Origin: Rhodobacteraceae bacterium M385
Lineage (GTDB): Bacteria; Pseudomonadota; Alphaproteobacteria; Rhodobacterales; Rhodobacteraceae
Direction: 5' to 3'
NCBI GenBank assembly: GCA_025141835.1
Contig: CP081102.1
Location: 3,692,501-3,756,500, forward strand
DNA length: 64,000 bases
Part shown: positions 51,646-61,361 of the stretch, in pieces
Numbering within the stretch: the stretch's first letter is position 1
Layout of the letters: every line of letters begins with the position of its first letter
The notes under the pieces: model-generated
Seen by the model: the letters and a program-made list of their open reading frames with translations, nothing else
Database searches by the model: none
Told to the model about the DNA's origin: nothing
Translations under genes and position numbers: made by a program

Positions 51646-53397
51646 ATGTCCGCACCCGTTCCCCCGTCCCCCGCAAGGCCGCGCCCGCCGCAGGGTACGG
51701 GTGCGCGGTTAACCCATCGGTGGGCCGCCCGGGCCGCTGGCTGGGGGCCCCGGATGCAGGGTTTCCTGTGGCAACCCGAGGTGCGCTTCCCCGGCTCTGC
51801 CGCCCGTGGTCGGCAGTTGATGGCCGGCAACTTCCGCCTTGGCGGCGCATTAATCGAAGCTCCCGATACCAGCCCGTGGGACATCACCGCGCCCAATGAT
51901 GATTTCGAAGCCGCGCTGCATGGGTTCCATTGGCTCGATGATCTGGCCGCTGTCCCTGACGGCGCTGGCCGTGACACCGCGCAGCTTTGGCTGTCACAAT
52001 GGGTGGATCGTTACGGCAAAGGCCAGGGGCCGGGGTGGAGCGCCGATTTAACCGGGCGTCGGCAAATCCGCTGGATCACCCATGCTTTGTTCCTGATGAA
52101 CGGTCAGCGCCCGCCTGAGACCAAGCTCTTTCACCTTGCATTGTCTCGGCAGACCAACTTTCTGGCGAAACGCTGGCATCGCGCCTCGCCGGGATTGCCC
52201 CGGTTCGAGGCCCTGACCGGGCTGATCTATTCGGCCTGCGCCCTGATCGGGATGGAAACGGTTCTTGACCCCGCGCTGCAAGGGTTGGCGCAGGAATGCG
52301 CCACGCAGATTGACGCCCAAGGCGGCATCGTCACGCGCAACCCGGAGGAATTGCTTGAGGTCTTCGTTCTGCTCACCTGGATTGCTCAGATCCTGCAAGA
52401 AACCGGCAAGCGGGCCGACCCGGCCGTGGACACTGCTATCCTTCGCATCGCGCCGACGTTGCGGGCCATGCGCCATGCCGATGGTAGCCTCGTGCGGGCC
52501 CATGGCGGCGGGCGCGGCGCGCCGGGGCGGTTGATCGGAGCACTGGTGCAATCGGGCGTCCGGCCCGCACGAATCAAGGGCCTGGCGATGGGCTATGCGC
52601 GTATGGCCTCGGGCCGGGTGACGGTGATTGCCGACGCGGCCCCGCCGATGATGGGCCCGGGGTCGACCAACGCCCACGCAGGCACCTTGGCGTTTGAAAT
52701 GGCCTCGGCCAATCACCCCGTAATCGTGAACGCAGGCTCTGGCGCGGCGTTTGGGGCCGATTGGCGGCGGGCCGGGCGGGCGACGGTCAGCCATTCCACC
52801 GTATCGCTTGAGGGGTACTCCTCGTCGCGGTTCGCTCACAAAGCATCGGACGTGCCGCCCGAGCGGCAGGGCTTTGCCGAAGGGCCAACTGATGTGTCGA
52901 TCCAAGTGTCGGAAATTGCCGGGGGCGAAGGTATCGTGCTGTCCCACGATGGCTGGCGGCGCACCCACGGGCTGGTGCATTTGCGGTCCCTGACACTGGA
53001 AGACAACGGCAACCTTTTGCGCGGCGAAGACGGGTTGGCGGCGCTGGACGGCGATGACCGCAACCGGTTCACCCGGGTCAACCGTAACCTGCCCTCAGAC
53101 GTGGGTCTGCGCTTTGCCGCAAGGTTCCACCTGCACCCCGATGTGGTCGCGGAATTGGACATGGGCGGCGCGGCGATCTCGCTGACACTGCCCACTGACG
53201 AGGTCTGGGTCTTCCGCCATGGCGGCGAGGCCAAGATGTCGATCATGCCGTCAATCTATTTCGACGACACACGGCTGAAGCCACGCGCGACAAAACAGAT
53301 CGTTTTAACGTCTCGCGTCAGGGGGTATGGAGCGGCTGTCAGCTGGTCCATCGCCCGCCCCTCTGCGTTGCTGCCAGCCCCAGACCTGTCCTTGTGA
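51646..53397 (+). CDS. Heparinase II/III-like protein
   Basis: 583 residues. Predicted alpha/alpha-toroid in the first half (WLDDLAAVPDGAG, WVDRYGKG, ITHALFLMNGQ) and the heparinase II/III beta-domain after about 330 (HAGTLAFEMASANHPVIVNAG, RATVSHSTVSLEGYSSS, SHDGWRRTHGLVHLRSLTL). No signal peptide is evident, although polysaccharide lyases are normally exported, so the substrate and compartment are uncertain. It starts 39 bases after rsmB and ends 33 before purH. Confidence 0.88.
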   Translation: MSAPVPPSPARPRPPQGTGARLTHRWAARAAGWGPRMQGFLWQPEVRFPGSAARGRQLMAGNFRLGGALIEAPDTSPWDITAPNDDFEAALHGFHWLDDLAAVPDGAGRDTAQLWLSQWVDRYGKGQGPGWSADLTGRRQIRWITHALFLMNGQRPPETKLFHLALSRQTNFLAKRWHRASPGLPRFEALTGLIYSACALIGMETVLDPALQGLAQECATQIDAQGGIVTRNPEELLEVFVLLTWIAQILQETGKRADPAVDTAILRIAPTLRAMRHADGSLVRAHGGGRGAPGRLIGALVQSGVRPARIKGLAMGYARMASGRVTVIADAAPPMMGPGSTNAHAGTLAFEMASANHPVIVNAGSGAAFGADWRRAGRATVSHSTVSLEGYSSSRFAHKASDVPPERQGFAEGPTDVSIQVSEIAGGEGIVLSHDGWRRTHGLVHLRSLTLEDNGNLLRGEDGLAALDGDDRNRFTRVNRNLPSDVGLRFAARFHLHPDVVAELDMGGAAISLTLPTDEVWVFRHGGEAKMSIMPSIYFDDTRLKPRATKQIVLTSRVRGYGAAVSWSIARPSALLPAPDLSL

Positions 53398-53430
53398 AGA
53401 CCACGGGGACGCTGCCTTGAAGGAATGCCC

Positions 53431-55017
53431 ATGTCGAACCCCGCCCCCCTGAACCGTGCCCTGCTATCTGTGTCTGACAAGACCGGCCTGATCGAATTCG
53501 CCAGTGACCTGGCCGCGCGGGGGGTTGATTTGTTGTCCACCGGGGGCACCGCCAAGGCGTTGCGCGAAGCGGGCCTGCCCGTGCGCGATGTGTCCGAGGT
53601 GACAGGCTTCCCCGAGATGATGGATGGCCGCGTGAAGACGCTGCACCCGATGATCCACGGCGGCTTGCTGGCCCTGCGCGACAACAAGGATCACCAAGCC
53701 GCGATGCAGCAACACGGCATTGGCGCGATCGACCTGTTGGTGGTGAACCTTTATCCGTTCGAGGAAACCGTGGCCAAAGGCGCGGACTACGACACCTGCA
53801 TCGAGAACATCGACATCGGCGGCCCCGCGATGATCCGCGCGGCAGCCAAGAACCACGGTGCTGTGACGGTCCTGACAAGCCCCGCGCAATACGCGGGCTT
53901 GCTGGAAGAGTTGGACGCCCAGAAAGGCACGTCGTTCCCGTTCCGCCAGCGCATGGCGCAAGCGGCCTACGCCCGCACGGCCGCCTATGACGCGGCGGTC
54001 TCCTCTTGGATGGCGGGCGCGGCAGAGATCGAAACACCCCCGCATCGCGCCTTCGCAGGCACCTTGGCGCAGGAAATGCGCTACGGCGAAAACCCGCACC
54101 AAAAAGCGGCGTTCTACCACGATGGCTCGGCTCGTCCCGGCGTGGCTACGGCGACACAGCATCAGGGCAAGGCGCTGAGCTATAACAACATCAACGATAC
54201 CGACGCGGCGTTTGAGCTGGTGTCCGAATTCGCCCCGGCAGACGGTCCCGCCGTCGCGATCATCAAGCACGCCAACCCTTCGGGCGTGGCGCGGGGCGCT
54301 TCGCTGGTCGAGGCTTACAAGGCGGCGTTTGACTGCGACCGGACCAGCGCGTTCGGCGGTATCGTGGCCCTGAACCAGAAGCTGGACGCGGCAACCGCCG
54401 AAGAGATCGTGCAGATCTTCACCGAGGTCGTTATCGCCCCTGACGCCGATGAGGACGCCAAGGCGATCTTCGCGGCCAAGAAGAACCTGCGCCTGCTGAC
54501 CACGGGCGGCTTGCCCGACCCTCGTGCGCCGATGGTGGCCTATAAGCAGGTCGCGGGCGGCTTGCTTGTGCAAGACAAGGACACCGGGTTCGTGGCAGCG
54601 GATGATCTGAAGGTGGTGACGAAACGCGCGCCATTGGATCAGGAAATGACCGACCTGCGCTTTGCATGGACCGTGGCCAAGCACACGAAATCCAACGCGA
54701 TCATCTACGCCAAGGGCGGAGCAACGGTAGGCATCGGCGCGGGCCAGATGAGCCGCGTTGACAGCTCGACCATTGCGGCGCTGAAAGCGGCCCGGATGGG
54801 CACAGAATGCGGCATGGCGGATACGCCCGCGAAGGGCTCGGTTGTGGCGTCCGATGCGTTCTTCCCCTTTGCCGATGGCCTACTGGCAGCGGCAGAGGCG
54901 GGCGCGACGGCGGTGATCCAGCCCGGCGGTTCCATGCGCGATGACGAGGTGATTGCCGCGGCAGATGACGCAGGCTTGGCGATGGTGTTTACAGGTATGC
55001 GCCACTTCCGGCACTGA
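53431..55017 (+). CDS. purH: Bifunctional AICAR formyltransferase/IMP cyclohydrolase
   Basis: 528 residues (E. coli 529). Last two steps of IMP synthesis. MGS-like cyclohydrolase domain (LLSVSDKTGLIEFA, LLSTGGTAKAL, GRVKTLHPMIHGGLLA) and AICAR transformylase domain with the Lys-His pair in AIIKHANPSGVA, and TKSNAIIYAKGGATVGIGAGQ. An ATG two codons earlier (53425) touches the AGGA site, so 53431 is the better start. Confidence 0.97.
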   Translation: MSNPAPLNRALLSVSDKTGLIEFASDLAARGVDLLSTGGTAKALREAGLPVRDVSEVTGFPEMMDGRVKTLHPMIHGGLLALRDNKDHQAAMQQHGIGAIDLLVVNLYPFEETVAKGADYDTCIENIDIGGPAMIRAAAKNHGAVTVLTSPAQYAGLLEELDAQKGTSFPFRQRMAQAAYARTAAYDAAVSSWMAGAAEIETPPHRAFAGTLAQEMRYGENPHQKAAFYHDGSARPGVATATQHQGKALSYNNINDTDAAFELVSEFAPADGPAVAIIKHANPSGVARGASLVEAYKAAFDCDRTSAFGGIVALNQKLDAATAEEIVQIFTEVVIAPDADEDAKAIFAAKKNLRLLTTGGLPDPRAPMVAYKQVAGGLLVQDKDTGFVAADDLKVVTKRAPLDQEMTDLRFAWTVAKHTKSNAIIYAKGGATVGIGAGQMSRVDSSTIAALKAARMGTECGMADTPAKGSVVASDAFFPFADGLLAAAEAGATAVIQPGGSMRDDEVIAAADDAGLAMVFTGMRHFRH

Positions 55018-55029
55018 ACCAAAGGGACC

Positions 55030-55380
55030 ATGATGCGCTTCACACTCCTCCTCGCTACGGTCCTCGTGGCGGCACCGGCCGCAGCCCAAACATCAAGGGG
55101 CGCTGCGGCCCTCGCCGGCCTCGAAGACGTGGCGGCCACCCTGTGTAACCATCGCGCGGAAACCGTGGATGCGGAGGGCCTTGCGACGGCTCTGGAGGGC
55201 CCTGTTGGCGACGCTATGGGGCTGACCAATGGCGACAGCATCATCGGAATCATCGCCGCAAATGACCCGGAAGCGGGCGCGCGCATGTGGGCCTCTACCC
55301 TAGCGGGGAACGGCGGCTGCGCCACGCTGATACGGATGCTCAGCCAGCCCGGCTCTGCCACGATTGCCGAGGTCCAGTGA
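55030..55380 (+). CDS. Small exported protein, hypothetical
   Basis: 116 residues: signal peptide (about 1-20, LLLATVLVAAPAAAQ) and a mostly helical mature part with two cysteines (ATLCNHRAE and GGCATLIR). Two adjacent ATGs; the ribosome site GGGA fits the second (55033) slightly better. Its stop shares one base with the lspA start (TGATG). No family recognised. Confidence 0.7.
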   Translation: MMRFTLLLATVLVAAPAAAQTSRGAAALAGLEDVAATLCNHRAETVDAEGLATALEGPVGDAMGLTNGDSIIGIIAANDPEAGARMWASTLAGNGGCATLIRMLSQPGSATIAEVQ

Positions 55381-55853
55381 TGCGGCTCTTGTACCTGAGC
55401 GCGCTGTTCTGGTTCCTGATCGATCAGGGGTCCAAGTATGGCGTGCTCTACGGCCTCAACCTGATTGAGCGCATCCATATAGAGGTGGTGCCGCCGTTTC
55501 TGGTGTTCCACCTTGGCTGGAACACGGGGATCAACTTCGGCATTCTTGCGGGCGGACCCGAGGTTACGCGCTATGGGCTTGTGGTGCTGGCCCTGCTGAT
55601 CTGCGGCTGGTTGCTTTATTGGGCGAAGACCGGGCTGACGCGGCCTTTGGCGCTGATAAGCGCGGGCGCGGTGATTGGCGGGGCGCTTGGGAACGCGCTG
55701 GATCGGGTGATCCACGGGGCGGTGATCGACTTCCTCAACATGTCGTGCTGCGGGTTTCAGAACCCCTATACCTTCAATATCGCCGATATCGGCGTGGTCG
55801 TCGGGGCCGTTGGCTTGCTTCTGTTCGCAGATCCCGCAAAAAAGGCGGCGTAG
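55380..55853 (+). CDS. lspA: Lipoprotein signal peptidase II
   Basis: 157 residues, four membrane segments. Cleaves prolipoproteins before the lipidated cysteine. Catalytic Asp pair in GGALGNALDRVIHGAVIDF and FNIADIGVVVG, plus the NTGINFGIL loop. It is coupled to the small exported protein and followed by a lipoprotein (DUF3035), a likely substrate. Confidence 0.95.
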   Translation: MRLLYLSALFWFLIDQGSKYGVLYGLNLIERIHIEVVPPFLVFHLGWNTGINFGILAGGPEVTRYGLVVLALLICGWLLYWAKTGLTRPLALISAGAVIGGALGNALDRVIHGAVIDFLNMSCCGFQNPYTFNIADIGVVVGAVGLLLFADPAKKAA

Positions 55854-55922
55854 TGCCGGGATAGAGATAACCCCGTGACGGGCGTTTGAAGATGCGCTAG
55901 ACCAAGCGCCAAGGAGACTTCG

Positions 55923-56432
55923 ATGGCTATGCGCGCAACACTTCTGGTTCTGATGACTGCCACGATCGGGCTGACCGCCTGCTCGAACGGCACGCCCACG
56001 CTTATGAACCTGCGCAACACCGAGTCCGGGCCCGATGAATTTGCCATCGTCCCCACCAATGATCTGGAATTGCCCGCCGATCGCAGCACCCTGCCAACAC
56101 CCACCTTGGGGGGCACAAACCGCGCTGATCCGACGCCTGAGGCCGATGCGATTGCAGCCCTTGGCGGCAATATCGCGCGGGCCAACGCCAACGCAGGCGG
56201 GCTGGTGAACCACGCGTCCCGCTTCGGCGTTGCCCCTGATATTCGTGGCACCCTTGCGGCGGAAGATCTGGCGTTCCGGCAGAATAACGGTGGCCGTGTG
56301 CTGGAGCGTCTGTTCCAGAACAACGTCTACTTCCGGGCCTACCGCCGCCAAGCCCTTGATCGCTACGCCGAGCTAGAGCGGTTGCGCCGTTCCGGTGTGC
56401 AAACCCCAAGCGCCCCGCCGCCCGGTCTCTGA
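55923..56432 (+). CDS. DUF3035 outer-membrane lipoprotein (BamF-like)
   Basis: 169 residues. Lipobox LTAC at Cys20 after a hydrophobic n-region, so a lipoprotein. The mature part has the DUF3035 features: PDEFAIVPTNDLELPAD, an Ala/Asn-rich middle and a C-terminal helix. In Caulobacter this family is BamF, an extra subunit of the outer-membrane protein assembly machine. AAGGAGA precedes the ATG. Neighbours lspA and two M16 peptidases also act in the envelope. Confidence 0.85.
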   Translation: MAMRATLLVLMTATIGLTACSNGTPTLMNLRNTESGPDEFAIVPTNDLELPADRSTLPTPTLGGTNRADPTPEADAIAALGGNIARANANAGGLVNHASRFGVAPDIRGTLAAEDLAFRQNNGGRVLERLFQNNVYFRAYRRQALDRYAELERLRRSGVQTPSAPPPGL

Positions 56433-56634
56433 CATCCCTCGGATTTCGCCGTCCCTCAAATTCCCCTCTGGCCCCGGCCAAAGGGCTCTTTCGTGCTGCC
56501 TTGACGGCGCAAATCATCCACGGGCTACGGCATTCCTTACTCCCTTCCCCGTCACGTCTGCGTCAGGAGTGTTGATGCGCCCGTGAAACCCCATACATTC
56601 ACATCCAACGACCCAAAGCCCCGGAGACACGTTA

Positions 56635-58020
56635 ATGATCCGCCCCCATCTGGCAGGCCTCGGCCTTGCTCTCGGCCTCACGGCCCTGCCGCTTGCGGCC
56701 AATGCCGCCGGTGAAGTCACCGAATTCACCTTAGATAACGGGATGCAGGTGGTTGTGATCGAAGATCACCGCAGCGCCGCCGTGACCCATATGGTCTGGT
56801 ACCGGGCGGGTTCTGCCGATGAAATGCCGGGCCAATCGGGCATCGCCCATTTCCTTGAGCATCTGATGTTCAAAGCCACCGACGATCTGGAATCCCGTGA
56901 ATTTTCGCGCATCGTTGAAGAGAACGGCGGGTCGGACAATGCGTTTACCTCTTGGGATTATACCGCCTACCACCAGCACATCGCGGCGGACCGTCTGGGT
57001 CTGATGATGATGATGGAAGCAGACCGGATGCGTGATCTGGTCTTTGATGAGGATGAGGTCGCGACCGAGCGTCAGGTGATCCTGGAAGAACGCGCCCAAC
57101 GCACCGACACTTCACCCGGCGGCTTGTTTAACGAACAATTGGCAGCGGCCACATACCTTAACCACCCTTACGGTCGCCCGATCATCGGCTGGCGTCACGA
57201 GATGGAGGAGCTGAGCCTTCAAGACGCCCGCGACTGGTACGAGACCCACTACCACCCCAATAACGCGATCCTTGTGGTGGCGGGCGATGCTACCCCCGAA
57301 GAGGTCCGAGCCTTGGCCGAAGAACACTACGGCCCGATCCCTGCCAACCCCGACATCGAAGCCGTCGAATCCCGGGAGCGCCCCACCGAGCCGCCTCATA
57401 TTGCGCAGCGCCGGGTGATCTATGAGGACGCCCGCGTCGCCAATCCCTATGTCTCGATCGAATTCCTCGCGCCGGAACGCAACGCGGGCGATCAGGAAGA
57501 GGCGGCAGCGCTGACGCTTTTGGCGGAAATCCTGGCAGGCTCGGGCTTTACCTCGGTTCTGCCGCGCGAAATGCAGTTGGACGACGAACGCTCGCTGTTC
57601 GTGGGGGCGTATTACGCCGGCACCAGCCTTGATGAGACAACCTTCACCCTGATCAACATGCCCCTGCCCGGCACCTCTTTGGAACAGGCCGAGGCCGATA
57701 TTCTGGCCGAGGTTGAGGAGTTCCTAGAGGAAGGCATCGACCCCGCGCAATTCGAGCGGATCAGGTTCCAAATCGAAGCCTCTCGCATCTATGAGGAAGA
57801 CGATGCCTCGGGCCTTGCCCGTGCCTATGGGCGGGCTTTGGCCTCGGGGCTGACCGTGGCCGATGTGCAGGCTTGGCCCGATGTGCTGGCCGCCACGACG
57901 ATTGAAGACGTCATGGACGCCGCCCGAGAGATTTTCAGCCAAGACGCCACAACCATCGGCTACCTGATGCAGCCACCCCAAGATGAAACCGCCACCGACA
58001 CAGAGGAGGCATCCCAATGA
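56635..58020 (+). CDS. M16 family zinc peptidase, catalytic-type
   Basis: 461 residues with a signal peptide (about 1-22). The inverted zinc motif HFLEHLMF (HxxEH) and the downstream third-ligand Glu region (TERQVILEERAQR) are intact, as is HPYGRPIIGWRHE. Periplasmic endopeptidase of the PqqL/YhjJ/Omp85-associated type. GGAGA precedes the ATG. Its last four bases overlap the second M16 gene, so the products are probably made as a pair. Confidence 0.94.
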   Translation: MIRPHLAGLGLALGLTALPLAANAAGEVTEFTLDNGMQVVVIEDHRSAAVTHMVWYRAGSADEMPGQSGIAHFLEHLMFKATDDLESREFSRIVEENGGSDNAFTSWDYTAYHQHIAADRLGLMMMMEADRMRDLVFDEDEVATERQVILEERAQRTDTSPGGLFNEQLAAATYLNHPYGRPIIGWRHEMEELSLQDARDWYETHYHPNNAILVVAGDATPEEVRALAEEHYGPIPANPDIEAVESRERPTEPPHIAQRRVIYEDARVANPYVSIEFLAPERNAGDQEEAAALTLLAEILAGSGFTSVLPREMQLDDERSLFVGAYYAGTSLDETTFTLINMPLPGTSLEQAEADILAEVEEFLEEGIDPAQFERIRFQIEASRIYEEDDASGLARAYGRALASGLTVADVQAWPDVLAATTIEDVMDAAREIFSQDATTIGYLMQPPQDETATDTEEASQ

Positions 58021-59363
58021 GCGCTCGCCTGAAGCTTACCCGTCTGACCGCTCGGGTCTTTGCCCCCTTGGCCGTGGCGCTGGCGTTTGCCGCGCCGCTT
58101 CATGCCGATATCGTGGATATCCAACCGGTCACGTCTGAAGGTGGGATTGATGCTTGGCTGGTGGAAGACACCTCCATCCCCTTCGTGGCGCTTGATCTTT
58201 GGTTCACCGGCGGCGGCTCCATCGACGCGCCGGACGCGCGCGGCGCTGTGCATCTGATGACGGCCCTGTTGGAAGAGGGCGCGGGGGACATGGACGCGGC
58301 CACTTTCGCCGCTGAACTTGAAGGGCTTGCTGCGTCTTTCAGCTTTGATGTCTACCGCGATGAGCTAGTGATTTCGGTCCAGATGCTGACCCAAAACCGC
58401 GATGAGGTCTTGGCGCTTCTGCACGACGTTCTAATTGCCCCGCGTTTTGACGAAAGCGCGATTGAACGGGTGCGGGGGCAGGTTTTGTCGATCCTTGAAG
58501 GCGACGCCAATGACCCCGAAACAATTGCCGGAGCCGAGTTCAACGCGCTGACCTTTGGCGACCATCCCTATGCCACTCGGCTTGAGGGCACGCTGGAAAG
58601 CGTCGCTGGCCTGACCCGTGACGATCTGCTGGCTGCCCACCGCAGTGCACTGGTGCGCGACCGCGTGTCGGTCGGCGTGGCAGGCGACATGACCGCCGAA
58701 GACCTTGGGCCGATCCTTGATACGCTTCTGGGTGATCTGCCCTTGTCCGACGTGCCCCTGCCCGACCCGGCAGAGGTGTCTGACGAGGGCGGCATTACCG
58801 TGGTGGATTTCGCCACGCCGCAATCCTCCGTGTATTTCGGCCATGCGGGTATTGCCCGTGACGACCCCGATTTCTTCGCGGCCTTCGTGATGAACCAGGT
58901 TCTGGGCGCAGGGGGCTATCGGTCGCGGCTGATGGAAGAAGTGCGCGAACAGCGCGGGCTGACCTATGGGATCAGCACATGGCTTAGCCTCAGCCGATCC
59001 GCGCCCATGATGCAGGGCGGGTTCTCCTCCTCCAACGCTTTGGTGGCCGAGGCGATTGACGTGGTGCAAGCGCAATGGGCCGAGATCGCCGCCAACGGGA
59101 TCACCGAGGCCGAGCTGGAGGCCGCACAGCAGTATATGACTGGGGCCTACCCACTGCGCTTTGATGGCAATGGCACGATTGCGGGCATTCTGGCCGCGAT
59201 GCAGGCCGACAATATGCCGATCGACTATATCGCCAGCCGCAACGACAACGTACTGGCCGTGACGGTGGAAGATATCCAACGGGTCGCCGCAGAGGTTGTT
59301 GATAGCGATGCATTGCGCTTCGTGGTCGTGGGTCAGCCTGAAGGGCTTGAAGCCTCGAACTAA
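58017..59363 (+). CDS. M16 family protein, non-catalytic partner
   Basis: 448 residues, signal peptide about 1-30. The same fold as the preceding protein, but the site of HxxEH reads HLMTALLEEGA, so zinc and activity are lost. The R/Y substrate-binding region near the C-terminal half is present (GGYRSRLMEEVREQRGLTYGI). This matches alpha/beta-type M16 heterodimers in which one subunit cuts and the other binds substrate. Confidence 0.93.
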   Translation: MSARLKLTRLTARVFAPLAVALAFAAPLHADIVDIQPVTSEGGIDAWLVEDTSIPFVALDLWFTGGGSIDAPDARGAVHLMTALLEEGAGDMDAATFAAELEGLAASFSFDVYRDELVISVQMLTQNRDEVLALLHDVLIAPRFDESAIERVRGQVLSILEGDANDPETIAGAEFNALTFGDHPYATRLEGTLESVAGLTRDDLLAAHRSALVRDRVSVGVAGDMTAEDLGPILDTLLGDLPLSDVPLPDPAEVSDEGGITVVDFATPQSSVYFGHAGIARDDPDFFAAFVMNQVLGAGGYRSRLMEEVREQRGLTYGISTWLSLSRSAPMMQGGFSSSNALVAEAIDVVQAQWAEIAANGITEAELEAAQQYMTGAYPLRFDGNGTIAGILAAMQADNMPIDYIASRNDNVLAVTVEDIQRVAAEVVDSDALRFVVVGQPEGLEASN

Positions 59364-59516
59364 TCGCGAAAACGGGGCGGCGGGCCCAGGCCCGCCCTAC
59401 GCGCCCAATGCTGGCCGAAGTGTCTGCCGCCCCGTTAACCAATTCACCCGCTTCGCCCCTATGTGAGGCGCGGAATCGGTTCCCACCCCAAGGCCGCCTG
59501 TGCTACAGGTAGCGCC

Positions 59517-61361
59517 ATGGCACATCCCACCCCCAACATATCCACAGGCGCCTCTGATTCTGGCCGCCCCGTCATCCGGCAACTGGATGAAGCCGCAATT
59601 AACCGTATTGCAGCGGGTGAGGTGGTGGAGCGTCCAGCATCCGCCGTGAAAGAGCTGGTGGAAAACGCGATTGACGCGGGCGCACGGCGCATCGTGGTCG
59701 AGGTCGCCCATGGCGGCAAAACTCTGATCCGCGTCACCGATGACGGCTGCGGGATGGAAGCGGATGACCTACCCATGGCCTTGTCGCGCCACGCCACATC
59801 AAAGATCGACGGCACGGACCTGCTGAACATCCATTCGTTCGGGTTTAGGGGAGAGGCGCTGCCCTCTCTCGGGTCTGTTGGGCGGCTCAGCATTACTTCG
59901 CGCGCCTCGGACGCGGGGCATATGATCCGGGTGACGGGAGGTGCCCATGAGGCGGTGAAGCCCGCTGCGCTGAACCGCGGCACCGTGGTTGAATTGCGTG
60001 ATTTGTTTTTCGCCACGCCAGCGCGGCTCAAGTTCCTGCGCACGGACCGGGCCGAGATGCAGGCGATCTCTGACGTAGTGAAACGGCTGGCGATGGCCGA
60101 ACCCTCCATCGGGTTCACGCTGAAGGATGTGACGGAGGTGGAGCGCGTAACGTTCCGCGTTGATCCCGAAAGCGGCGATCTGTTCGATGCGTTGCGCGGG
60201 CGGTTGACCGCCATCATGGGCCGAGAGTTCACCGATAACGCACTGGCGATTAATGCCGAGCGCGAAGGGCTGCACCTGACAGGCTACGCCGCCCTGCCCA
60301 CCTATTCCCGCGGCTCTGCCGTGGCGCAATTCCTGTTCGTGAACGGGCGGCCCGTACGGGACAAGCTGCTGATCGGGGCGCTGAGGGCCGCTTATATGGA
60401 TGTGTTGAGCCGAGACAGGCATCCGGCAGCGGTGCTGTTTATCGGCTGCCCGTCCGAGAGGGTGGATGTGAACGTGCATCCGGCGAAATCTGAGGTGCGG
60501 TTCAGGGAGCCTGCCGCCGCCCGCTCACTAATTGTCACGGGGCTGCGTCATGCCTTGGCCGAAGCCGGACACCGCGCGTCGTCCACCGTCGCTGACGCGA
60601 CGTTGCAGGCGTTTCAGACGGCTCCTCAAGCGCCTCCTGCGGAGCCGCTTTCCTCGCCGCGCGTCTATCAGATGGACCGGGCCGGACAGCAGCGCGGGTT
60701 CGCCCCTATCCGAGGCATGGAGGAAGCGGCCCCGTCTTGGTCCGCCCCCTCGGCCCGCGTGGATGAAGCAGTGATCGACAGCGACGGCCCCTTGGGTGCC
60801 GCAAGGGCACAGGTCCACGAGAATTACATCATCGCGCAAACGCCGGGCGGGATCGTCTTGGTGGATCAGCACGCGGCCCATGAGCGGCTGGTGTACGAAC
60901 GCTTGAAGACCCAGATGGCCGAAAACGGTGTAGCGAGGCAGGCGTTGCTGATCCCCGAGATTATCACTCTTGGCACCGATGCGGATCGTCTGTTGGATCA
61001 CGCAGCAGAGTTGGAGCGGTTTGGTCTGGTCATTGAACCGTTCGGGCCAGGCACCGTGGCCGTGCGCGAAACCCCGGCCATTTTGGGGGAAATCAACGCC
61101 GAAGCGATGGTGCGCGATATCCTGGACGAATTGGCCGATTTGGGCGACAGCCAAACGGTACAGGCCCGGGTGGAGGCCGTATTGAGCCGCGTGGCCTGCC
61201 ACGGCTCGATCCGGTCAGGGCGGCAGATGCGGGCCGATGAGATGAACGCCCTGCTCCGCGAGATGGAGGCCACGCCGCTATCGGGCCAGTGCAACCACGG
61301 GCGGCCCACCTATGTGGAGCTGAAGTTGGCTGATATCGAACGGCTGTTCGGGCGCACGTGA
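59517..61361 (+). CDS. mutL: DNA mismatch repair protein MutL (endonuclease type)
   Basis: 614 residues. N-terminal GHKL ATPase: NRIAAGEVVERPASAVKELV, ENAIDAG, VTDDGCGM, GFRGEALPSL. The C-terminal domain carries the metal-binding endonuclease motif DQHA(x2)E(x4)E in LVDQHAAHERLVYE, plus ACHGSIRSG and QCNHGRPT, as in organisms without MutH. Start at the ATG 59517 with AGGT seven bases upstream. Its TGA overlaps the rmuC GTG. Confidence 0.97.
   Translation: MAHPTPNISTGASDSGRPVIRQLDEAAINRIAAGEVVERPASAVKELVENAIDAGARRIVVEVAHGGKTLIRVTDDGCGMEADDLPMALSRHATSKIDGTDLLNIHSFGFRGEALPSLGSVGRLSITSRASDAGHMIRVTGGAHEAVKPAALNRGTVVELRDLFFATPARLKFLRTDRAEMQAISDVVKRLAMAEPSIGFTLKDVTEVERVTFRVDPESGDLFDALRGRLTAIMGREFTDNALAINAEREGLHLTGYAALPTYSRGSAVAQFLFVNGRPVRDKLLIGALRAAYMDVLSRDRHPAAVLFIGCPSERVDVNVHPAKSEVRFREPAAARSLIVTGLRHALAEAGHRASSTVADATLQAFQTAPQAPPAEPLSSPRVYQMDRAGQQRGFAPIRGMEEAAPSWSAPSARVDEAVIDSDGPLGAARAQVHENYIIAQTPGGIVLVDQHAAHERLVYERLKTQMAENGVARQALLIPEIITLGTDADRLLDHAAELERFGLVIEPFGPGTVAVRETPAILGEINAEAMVRDILDELADLGDSQTVQARVEAVLSRVACHGSIRSGRQMRADEMNALLREMEATPLSGQCNHGRPTYVELKLADIERLFGRT

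Noticed and set aside
54705..56351. A 548-codon minus-strand open frame
   Set aside because: Crosses purH, lspA and the BamF-like gene antisense, with Arg/Pro/Ala-rich composition and no start signal.
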